Below, piece by piece: positions 33,052 through 39,249 of a stretch of 39,249 bases of DNA (position 1 is the first letter of the stretch; each line of letters opens with the position of its first letter). The notes beneath the pieces are model-generated. The model did no database searches. It worked only from the letters and a program-made list of their open reading frames with translations, and was not told the origin of the DNA. This DNA is from Desulfocapsa sp. GTDB lineage: Bacteria > Desulfobacterota > Desulfobulbia > Desulfobulbales > Desulfocapsaceae. The stretch is taken from positions 1 to 39,249 of the forward strand of contig JAFLJO010000091.1 in NCBI GenBank assembly GCA_022712975.1, given 5' to 3'. The position numbers were made by a program, and so were the translations under genes.

Positions 33052-34083
33052 ATGAAAAATATAGACGAAAATACTCATAAAATCGACGGATTAGTTGATA
33101 TGTTCTCGCGAACTATCTCCTATCTGCGTCTTTCTATTACTGATCGCTGTAATTTACGCTGCGTATATTGCATGCCTGTAGACCATAAAGGTGGTTTGAA
33201 GATGCTCAAACATGAGGAACTCCTTAGTTATGAGGAGTTGCTGCATATTATAGAACTTGTTGTTGGAATGGGGATGAACAAAATTCGTCTCACTGGTGGA
33301 GAGCCACTGGTGCGCAAGGGAGTGATGGGTTTTATTTCCTCTTTATCTCAAATTGACGGGCTCGATGAAATTCGCTTAACCACAAATGGTGTTCTGCTTC
33401 ATGAAAAGGCAGCGGGGCTATATGATGCCGGTATTCGAAAGCTGAATATTTCACTTGATACCATGCGTCCTGAACGATTTAAAAAAATAACAGGGTTTGA
33501 TCTTTTTGCTCAGGTATGGAAGGGAATTAAAACTGCCGGTGAGCTTGGCTTTGATGTGAAAATCAACATAGTTGCAATGAAGGGAGTTAATGATGACGAG
33601 TTCGTAGATTTTGTACGACTTGCGTTGGAAACTCCGTATCAGGTACGTTTTATTGAATTTATGCCGGTAGGAAGTGATTCCACCTGGAAAGAGGCTTCCT
33701 ATATTTCCTCTTCTGATCTTCAGGAAATAATTGCTGGCCTTGGTACATTGGAAGCTTTGCCGGGTCGCAGGATGGATGGTCCGGCAAGGGTTTATTCCTT
33801 GACAACGGATGATGGCTCACAGGGAAAGATCGGATTTATAAGCCCGATCAGCCATCATTTTTGTGACACCTGTAATCGTTTGCGGTTGACCTCTGCCGGA
33901 CGCCTTCGGGCGTGTCTGCTTCACGACAAGGAGGCTGATTTGAAAACATTGTTGCGTAAAGGTGCCACGGATCAGGAAATCAGAGGGCTTATCAGGAAGA
34001 CCATCCTTGATAAGCCCAAAGGGCATACATTGGCTGAGGATCAGGTCAACTGTTCAGGACAGATGTCACGCATCGGAGGATGA
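33052..34083 (+). CDS. moaA: GTP 3',8-cyclase, molybdenum cofactor biosynthesis
   Basis: A 343-residue radical SAM enzyme that starts molybdopterin synthesis from GTP with MoaC. The SAM cluster cysteines are C33, C37 and C40 (DRCNLRCVYCMP). The GTP-side cluster cysteines lie in FCDTCNRLRLTSAGRLRACL, and the protein ends in the conserved Gly-Gly (SRIGG). The ATG at 33052 is used; an in-frame ATG at 33100 is also possible. Its last 18 bases overlap the convergent pheA 3' end. Confidence 0.95.
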   Translation: MKNIDENTHKIDGLVDMFSRTISYLRLSITDRCNLRCVYCMPVDHKGGLKMLKHEELLSYEELLHIIELVVGMGMNKIRLTGGEPLVRKGVMGFISSLSQIDGLDEIRLTTNGVLLHEKAAGLYDAGIRKLNISLDTMRPERFKKITGFDLFAQVWKGIKTAGELGFDVKINIVAMKGVNDDEFVDFVRLALETPYQVRFIEFMPVGSDSTWKEASYISSSDLQEIIAGLGTLEALPGRRMDGPARVYSLTTDDGSQGKIGFISPISHHFCDTCNRLRLTSAGRLRACLLHDKEADLKTLLRKGATDQEIRGLIRKTILDKPKGHTLAEDQVNCSGQMSRIGG

Positions 34084-35154
34084 TTCATCGGATACAGGGT
34101 AAGAGCCCAGCCATTCAAAATAAGAACAGAGCGCGTTTAAGGTTTTACAGCAATCCTTGATATGCTGTTCATCAACATGTCCCATCAAATCAAGGAAGAA
34201 TAAGTACTTCCACTGCTTTCCCTTAATGGGTCTTGATTCAATTTTAGCAAGATTAATTCCTGCTCTGGCTATTACACTTAAGATTTCATTCAATGCGCCG
34301 GGTCGTTCTTTAATTCCAAGAAGTAGAGATGTTCTGTCTGCTCCACTGGGTGTTGGTGATTCTTTGCCAATAACCAGGAAACGTGTAGTATTGCCGCGAT
34401 AATCTTCAATTCCTTTAACAACTATCTGCAGTTCATAGGTTGTAATGGCAAGAGACGAAGCAATTGCACCGATATTGGGATTGTTGGCAGCCATCTGGGC
34501 CGCCGCACCTGTGGAAAATACAGGTAAGGTAGGACATGTTGGTAAGTGCTTGCGAAGCCATTCACGACATTGAGCCAGCGGCTGGGTGTGTGAGGCCACT
34601 GTTTGAATATCACTAATATTACCTGATTTACAAACCAGATTATGGGTGATTTCCATCCGTACTTCGCCACAGATCTTCGCCCTGAACTTCATAAAGGAAT
34701 CAAGCGTTGAAAATACAGCTCCTTCAATGGAGTTCTCAACTGGAACTATTCCATACTGAGTGCGTCCCTTTTCAACCTCTGCAAACACATCAGCAATAGA
34801 TTCCATGGGACTGTATGTGGCGGAATGGCCAAAGTATTTAACACCTGCAAGATGGGTGAAAGTGGCCTCAGGCCCCAGATAGGAAACAGCAATCTTCTGT
34901 TGAGAGAGTCTGCATGCGGTGATAATTTCATGAAAGATTGAATGCAGTGCATCTTTGGGGAAGATGCCATCGTTCAGCTTGGCTAAGCGTTCGTATATCT
35001 GTCTTTCCCTTAATGGATCCCATTTGGCACGGTTACTTTCATTCTTTAATTTGCCTATTGTTTTGGCAAGGGAGAGTCGTTCTTTAAGGAGTTCAACAAT
35101 AGTATTGTCGATTGTATCGATTCCATCTCGAACCGGAGTGAGGTCTTGAGCCAT
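34066..35154 (-). CDS. pheA: Bifunctional chorismate mutase/prephenate dehydratase (P-protein)
   Basis: A 362-residue enzyme of phenylalanine synthesis. Residues 1-85 are an AroQ-type chorismate mutase (VRDGIDTIDNTIVELLKERL, then a KWDPLRERQIYERL helix). Residues 90-270 are the prephenate dehydratase (YLGPEATFTHLA, VPVENSIEGAVFSTLD, and a TTRFLVIG end). Residues 275-355 are an ACT domain with GIKERPGALNEIL and the phenylalanine-binding ESRP motif, so feedback inhibition is likely. Single gene, convergent with moaA. Confidence 0.95.
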   Translation of the reverse strand: MAQDLTPVRDGIDTIDNTIVELLKERLSLAKTIGKLKNESNRAKWDPLRERQIYERLAKLNDGIFPKDALHSIFHEIITACRLSQQKIAVSYLGPEATFTHLAGVKYFGHSATYSPMESIADVFAEVEKGRTQYGIVPVENSIEGAVFSTLDSFMKFRAKICGEVRMEITHNLVCKSGNISDIQTVASHTQPLAQCREWLRKHLPTCPTLPVFSTGAAAQMAANNPNIGAIASSLAITTYELQIVVKGIEDYRGNTTRFLVIGKESPTPSGADRTSLLLGIKERPGALNEILSVIARAGINLAKIESRPIKGKQWKYLFFLDLMGHVDEQHIKDCCKTLNALCSYFEWLGSYPVSDESSSDA

Positions 35155-35362
35155 TGGTAATCCTTTTTAATATAAAAAGAGAGTGGTTTAAAAATGTCAT
35201 AGTATAACAGCGGAATGTAGGGCAAAGGGAAAAGTATGTCAAGTTGTAAAAAAGGACTGGAATAAGCACTGCTGAACAGGTACATTCTATGCGTATTTCT
35301 AGCATTTACGACAACGTATTAAAAAGCGTTACATTATTTTCATAAAAGAGAACAGTAAAATC

Positions 35363-36547
35363 ATGAGCGATACCCCCGTACAGAAAACTTACGAAGAAAT
35401 AAATGGTCGCATCAAAGCCGGTGAGGCTGTTATTGTCACTGCCGAAGAGATGGTTGACATTGTAAAAACAAAGGGTGCTGAAGATGCAGCAAGAGAAGTG
35501 GATGTTGTTACCACCGGTACTTTCTCGCCCATGTGCTCTTCCGGAGCCTTTTTAAATTTTGGCCAGATGACCCCCACTATTAAAGCATCCAAGGTTTGGA
35601 TTAATAAGGTATCTGCCTACGCAGGACTTGCGGCAGTTGATTGTTATATTGGCGCCACAGAACCCGTTGAAGATGATCCTTTAAATAAGCTTTACCCCGG
35701 TGAATTTCGTTATGGAGGGGGCCATGTTATTGAAGACCTGCTCGCTGGAAAAAAAGTATTTCTTGAGGCTAAAGCCTATGGAACCGATTGTTACCTTGCG
35801 CGAAAAATGAAAAAGGAATTCACCCTGGCAGAACTTCCCTCTGCTTTGCTTTGTAATCCCAGAAACGGATATCAGAATTATAACTGTGCCGTGAATCTAA
35901 CCGATAAGGCAGTACATACCTATATGGGAACCTTAAAACCCCATTGTAGAAATGCCAATTACTGTAGTGCCGGTAGTTTGAGTCCCCTGTTTAATGATCC
36001 CCATTATAAAACGATTGGGATAGGAACCAGGATTTTCTTAGGTGGTGGCATCGGTTATGTGACCTCACAAGGTACTCAGCACAACCCTAATGCTCCGAGG
36101 CATGAAAATGGCACACCGGTTAGACCGGCCGGAACGATAATGGTTCAGGGTGATATGAAACAGATGTCGTCTCGTTACATTCGGGGAATATCCATTTTGG
36201 GATACGGAAATACCATGGCCATTGGTTTAGGTATCCCAATTCCAATTTTAAATGCTGAAATGGCTGCTTACACTGGTGTCTCAGACGATGATCTTTTTAC
36301 CCAGGTTATTGATTACGGGTATGATTATTCAAACGGCATTAACAAAACCTATGGTGAAGTGAGTTATGCACAATTAAAATCAGGATCCATTGAAGTTAAT
36401 GGGAAAGCCGTTCCCACAGCACCACTTTCCAGCTTGCCAATGGCCAGAGAAATTGCCGAAACCCTTAAGTCGTGGATGAAGGATGGTACATTTCTGCTCA
36501 ATAAGCCGGCTGAATTACTTCCTGATGCTACTATTCCAAAGGATTGA
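35363..36547 (+). CDS. Homocysteine biosynthesis protein (DUF39 family)
   Basis: A 394-residue DUF39 protein. The family is needed for forming homocysteine from sulfide and aspartate semialdehyde in methanogens and sulfate-reducing bacteria that lack the usual Met pathway steps. Visible are FSPMCSSGAFLNFGQ, RNGYQNYNCAVN, and GTRIFLGGGIGYV, with cysteines placed to carry sulfur. The usual partner, a NIL-ferredoxin protein, is not adjacent. A larE-like sulfur transferase follows within 33 bp, possibly coupled in function. Confidence 0.87.
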   Translation: MSDTPVQKTYEEINGRIKAGEAVIVTAEEMVDIVKTKGAEDAAREVDVVTTGTFSPMCSSGAFLNFGQMTPTIKASKVWINKVSAYAGLAAVDCYIGATEPVEDDPLNKLYPGEFRYGGGHVIEDLLAGKKVFLEAKAYGTDCYLARKMKKEFTLAELPSALLCNPRNGYQNYNCAVNLTDKAVHTYMGTLKPHCRNANYCSAGSLSPLFNDPHYKTIGIGTRIFLGGGIGYVTSQGTQHNPNAPRHENGTPVRPAGTIMVQGDMKQMSSRYIRGISILGYGNTMAIGLGIPIPILNAEMAAYTGVSDDDLFTQVIDYGYDYSNGINKTYGEVSYAQLKSGSIEVNGKAVPTAPLSSLPMAREIAETLKSWMKDGTFLLNKPAELLPDATIPKD

Positions 36548-36580
36548 TAGCTGGATAGTCAAGAAAAATACCAGGTTCTG

Positions 36581-37342
36581 TTGCAGACCTTGAAGCAGTA
36601 TTCATGTGTTGCTGTGGCATTTTCAGGAGGAGTTGATTCGACACTTCTACTCTATGGTGCCTGTGAAGCATTAGGTAAAGAACGTGTTTTTGTGCTTCGT
36701 GGAGTGTCAGAGCTTGTATCCAAACGAGAAAGTACTGCTGCCGCAGCACTACTTCGTGAACTGGATATCAGCAGTAAACAAATACTGGAGATCAGGCTTT
36801 ATCCACTGACATGGCCGGAATTTGTCGCAAATAGTCCTGAGCGTTGTTATTTTTGTAAAAAAAGAATGCATCAAACTTTTCAGCGTAGTCTTAACGTATC
36901 TGGTGATCCCGTGTTGCTTGATGGAAGTAATGTTGATGACCTGAGGAGTCACAGACCCGGTTCTAGAGCTATTCAGGAATTTGGTATAAAGACGCCAATG
37001 CTTGATGCTGGTCTGAATAAAGAAGACATCAGATCATTGGCAAAAAGTTTTCATTTGAGCAACCACGATAAAGCATCAAATTCCTGTCTTGCCACGCGTT
37101 TACTTGAGGAAACAGAAATAAAGAGTAAATTGTTATCAATAGTTGAAGAATGTGAAGACTTTTTGTTAGAACGTGGTTTTTCTGGATGTCGGGTAAAACC
37201 AAGTGGCTTAGATGTTGTTTTGGAACTTTCCGGCAATGATGCAGTACTATTGACAAGATCTCCTGAACGTGTTGTAATCATACATTTCTTTAAGTCGATG
37301 GGTTTTTTACGAGTCCTTCTTGACCTCAAATTGCGTAGTTGA
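36581..37342 (+). CDS. larE: LarE-like ATP-dependent sulfur transferase
   Basis: About 253 residues from TTG at 36581. This is a PP-loop ATPase (AFSGGVDSTLLL) with RCYFCKKRMHQTF and the DGSNVDDL and RPGSRA motifs of the LarE family. C169 in DKASNSCLATRL corresponds to the sacrificial cysteine that gives its sulfur to the nickel-pincer cofactor of lactate racemase. No larA, larB or larC is in the window, so another sulfur acceptor is possible. The start is uncertain: TTG has AGG five bases upstream, and an in-frame CTG at 36551, with AAAGGA seven to nine bases upstream, would give the family-typical N-terminal helix. No ATG or GTG is available. Confidence 0.85.
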   Translation: MQTLKQYSCVAVAFSGGVDSTLLLYGACEALGKERVFVLRGVSELVSKRESTAAAALLRELDISSKQILEIRLYPLTWPEFVANSPERCYFCKKRMHQTFQRSLNVSGDPVLLDGSNVDDLRSHRPGSRAIQEFGIKTPMLDAGLNKEDIRSLAKSFHLSNHDKASNSCLATRLLEETEIKSKLLSIVEECEDFLLERGFSGCRVKPSGLDVVLELSGNDAVLLTRSPERVVIIHFFKSMGFLRVLLDLKLRS

Positions 37343-37535
37343 GGGGAGAGGAAGAGGCTAGAAGATTTGTCAGAAAAGGAGTAATGTCTTGATTTTGATT
37401 ATCTATTCGATTACGCTATTAGTTTTATTCTTTTGACAATCAACCAGCCTTTTATTAAAGAAACATAGAAGAGATGAGGGGAGCAGCCCAGTCTGTATCC
37501 TGTTAAATTAGAAAAGAAGTTTCCGGGAGGGATTT

Positions 37536-37808
37536 ATGAACAAGAAGGAATTAGTAGAAAATATTGCAGGTGCCGCTGATATTTCCAAGGCCGCTGCTGA
37601 GAAAGCATTAAACAGTACTCTAGCAGCCATCGCTGTAACATTGAAAAACGGCGATAAAGTTACCTTGGTAGGTTTTGGTACTTTTTCTGTTTCCAAGCGT
37701 GAAGCTCGTAAGGGAAGAAATCCCCAGACCGGAAAAACCATCGATATTCCAGCTAAGAATGTGGCTAAATTTAAAGCTGGCTCTAAACTTTCTGAGGCTA
37801 TTAATTAA
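37536..37808 (+). CDS. HU-family nucleoid protein
   Basis: A 90-residue HU/IHF-superfamily DNA-bending protein. The MNKKELVENIA start, the GFGTFSVSKREARKGRNPQTG core and the IDIPAKNVAKFKAG arm are standard, and the length is typical. A GGGAGG site precedes the ATG. It is monocistronic by position: an intrinsic terminator begins 46 bp after its stop. Confidence 0.95.
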   Translation: MNKKELVENIAGAADISKAAAEKALNSTLAAIAVTLKNGDKVTLVGFGTFSVSKREARKGRNPQTGKTIDIPAKNVAKFKAGSKLSEAIN

Positions 37809-37853
37809 TGGTGCTCTGTGAGTAGTTCCCCATAAAGAGTTCTTTATGATTTG

Positions 37854-37891
37854 AAAGGCTATTCTGTTACGCAGGATGGCCTTTTTTTTTT
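37854..37891 (+). terminator. Intrinsic terminator after the HU gene
   Basis: AAAGGCTA (37854-37861) pairs with TGGCCTTT (37877-37884), including one G-T pair, with an inner CTG/CAG pairing, and runs into eleven T. It ends only eight bases before the preferred cbiD start codon. Confidence 0.75.
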
Positions 37892-37898
37892 GTGTTTT

Positions 37899-38999
37899 AT
37901 GAAAAAATTACGATCTGGATATACCACCGGTGCCTGTGCAGCAGCAGCTGGAAAAGCTGCTGCAATGTTGCTTTTGACAGGTATTAAGCAAGAAAGTGTT
38001 GAAATTCCATTTCCTGATGGTTACAGGGTGAAATTTCAACTTGAATCATTGCGGGTAATTGATCATGTGAAACATATGGTCACGGCATCCATTATTAAAG
38101 ATGCTGGTGATGATCCTGATGTGACTAACGGCGCCATTATAGAGGCCACTGTCTGTTATGCAGGAAAAGAGCAATCAGGCGATGAAGTTTTTAAGATTTA
38201 TGGCGGCAAAGGAGTAGGAACTGTTACTAAAAGAGGACTAGCCATTCCCGTAGGTGAACCTGCAATCAACCCGGTGCCACGAAAAATGATCAGGGCAGCA
38301 GTTGCAGAAGCAGTTCTTGAAAGTAATAGCAATCCTTCCACGCAGCTTGAGATCACTATCTCCATCCCCGAAGGTGAAGCACTTGCAGAAAAAACGCTTA
38401 ATCACCGGCTGGGAATTATTGGCGGATTATCTGTGCTTGGGACAACTGGAGTTGTAAGACCTGTCTCTGCGGATGCCTGGACCGCAACCATTGCAACATC
38501 TATGGATGTGGCCAAAGAAGCTGGAATTGATGAAATTATTCTTTCAACCGGAAGGACATCAGAAAGAGCAGTTCAAGAGTACCTTGAATTCCCCGAAGAG
38601 GCCCAGGTCATGATGGGCGATTTTCTCCACTTCTCCCTTGTCGAAGCTGCAAAACATAATTTCAGCAAAATTCATCTTTCAGCTATGTGGGCCAAGATTA
38701 TTAAGTGCGGGATGCAGATACCGCAAACCCATGTACGAAATGGGGCACTTGAAGTTCCGGCTGCTTTAGAGTTTCTAAAAAAACTTGATTGTAATGCAAA
38801 GCTCCTTCAATCCCTTGAAGGTTCTAACACTGCACGGGAAATATATGGGCGTTTACTTGATTTTGGAGAAGAAAGGGTTATTGCAAGAGTTTGTGGCGCA
38901 GCTAAGGACTACGCTGAAAAGGTATCCGGACTTGATGTTACTGTTTATCTTGTTGATGCCACAACGAGCATAGTATTTCAAACAGAAGAGGACCTGTGA
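37899..38999 (+). CDS. cbiD: Cobalt-precorrin-5B C1-methyltransferase
   Basis: About 366 residues from the ATG at 37899. It begins with the diagnostic LRSGYTTGACAAAA and carries INPVPRKMI, GGLSVLGTTGVVRP and the internal ILSTGRTSERA. It methylates C1 in the anaerobic corrin ring pathway. No ribosome site is seen before the ATG: the upstream bases are the T-run of the HU terminator. A TTG at 37851 would add sixteen residues outside the conserved start. The next gene begins 2 bp after the stop, so a cobalamin operon continues to the right. Confidence 0.9.
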   Translation: MKKLRSGYTTGACAAAAGKAAAMLLLTGIKQESVEIPFPDGYRVKFQLESLRVIDHVKHMVTASIIKDAGDDPDVTNGAIIEATVCYAGKEQSGDEVFKIYGGKGVGTVTKRGLAIPVGEPAINPVPRKMIRAAVAEAVLESNSNPSTQLEITISIPEGEALAEKTLNHRLGIIGGLSVLGTTGVVRPVSADAWTATIATSMDVAKEAGIDEIILSTGRTSERAVQEYLEFPEEAQVMMGDFLHFSLVEAAKHNFSKIHLSAMWAKIIKCGMQIPQTHVRNGALEVPAALEFLKKLDCNAKLLQSLEGSNTAREIYGRLLDFGEERVIARVCGAAKDYAEKVSGLDVTVYLVDATTSIVFQTEEDL

Positions 39000-39001
39000 C
39001 G

Positions 39002-39249
39002 ATGAGCTGTTCAGTGCTCCATATTATAGGTTTTGATCCTTCATCTGATCAGGCAGTACTCCAGTCAGCACTTGAGACATCCGTTGTAGTTGTTGCTTCG
39101 AAACGTTCATATAAAGAGCTCCAGAAACGTTGTTTATTTGACTTCTGTCCTCCTCTGGTTCCAGTTGTTCCCCTGACAATCTGTATCGATACGATAAGGG
39201 ATGCTCTTAAAAATGGAGATGTGACCGTTCTTGCTTCAGGTGATCCGTT
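39002..39249 (+). CDS. cbiE: Cobalt-precorrin-7 methyltransferase (CbiE/CobL-like), N-terminal fragment
   Basis: About 82 residues are in the window, open to the right edge. The sequence has the tetrapyrrole-methylase layout: a VLHIIGFDP start strand, PLVPV in the middle and the VTVLASGDP motif that binds S-adenosylmethionine. It is placed directly after cbiD, so CbiE or a CbiET fusion is most likely. The spacing of 2 bp implies co-translation. Confidence 0.75.
   Translation, partial: MSCSVLHIIGFDPSSDQAVLQSALETSVVVVASKRSYKELQKRCLFDFCPPLVPVVPLTICIDTIRDALKNGDVTVLASGDP

Noticed and set aside
37343..37899. Cobalamin riboswitch before cbiD
   Set aside because: No B12-box-like sequence or extended leader was recognised; only the HU terminator lies directly before cbiD.

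Overview
The window looks like a chromosomal segment of a Gram-negative anaerobe, most likely a Desulfobacterota sulfate reducer or close relative (Desulfobulbales-like). This is inferred from the gene set: a DUF39 homocysteine-forming enzyme, LL-diaminopimelate aminotransferase (dapL), a menaquinone-type SdhCAB with a di-heme cytochrome b, TAXI-TRAP transport, two iron-dependent alcohol dehydrogenases and an anaerobic-type cobalamin gene (cbiD). No 16S or other marker was seen that would fix the taxonomy. No tRNA, rRNA, CRISPR array or transposase gene was recognised.

Layout. 1-5.6 kb (minus strand): iron alcohol dehydrogenase, TAXI substrate-binding protein, fused TRAP permease and the N-terminal part of an RND/MMPL exporter, arranged like an operon. 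5.8-9.3 kb: ispH, then dapL with a ~305-bp duplicated 3' end; a VapBC module lies between the two copies. 9.4-12.6 kb: pepN and a ParDE-like module. 12.8-14.2 kb (minus): a small di-heme cytochrome c and a geranylgeranyl-reductase-family flavoprotein. 14.2-15.8 kb: an accessory patch with a DUF4258/YgiT-zinc-finger pair whose first gene looks frameshifted and a HigBA pair whose toxin has lost its core. 15.8-19.2 kb (minus): sdhCAB. 19.3-21.6 kb: a gph-type phosphatase overlapping a DUF445 membrane protein. 21.8-27.8 kb: a sucrose locus (sucrose synthase, fused sucrose-phosphate synthase/phosphatase, fructokinase). 28-32.9 kb: two small unknown proteins, a second iron alcohol dehydrogenase, rsmA, DUF2062 and tsaD. 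33-37.3 kb: moaA, pheA, the homocysteine gene and a larE-like sulfur transferase. 37.5 kb to the end: an HU protein, cbiD and the start of cbiE.

How the parts fit. Most of the window is housekeeping and anaerobic energy metabolism (isoprenoid, lysine/peptidoglycan, aromatic amino acid, molybdopterin and cobalamin synthesis, fumarate/succinate redox, alcohol oxidation). The sucrose genes form a self-contained module able to make and cleave sucrose, probably as compatible solute or reserve. Four toxin-antitoxin modules lie in 8.6 kb (7.1-15.7 kb), and at least two of them are damaged.

The least explained material is intergenic. (i) A short GGGG(A/T)CAG-type motif occurs beside three of the TA modules. 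(ii) A ~105-120 bp element occurs in inverted orientation at 14.2 and 21.7 kb. (iii) A ~100 bp element is present as a tandem pair at 28.8-29.0 kb and inverted at 31.7 kb. (iv) The spsA-fructokinase control region contains four separate inverted repeats. No single clearly new multi-gene system was identified; the best leads are the VapBC insertion inside a dapL duplication and the repeat families.
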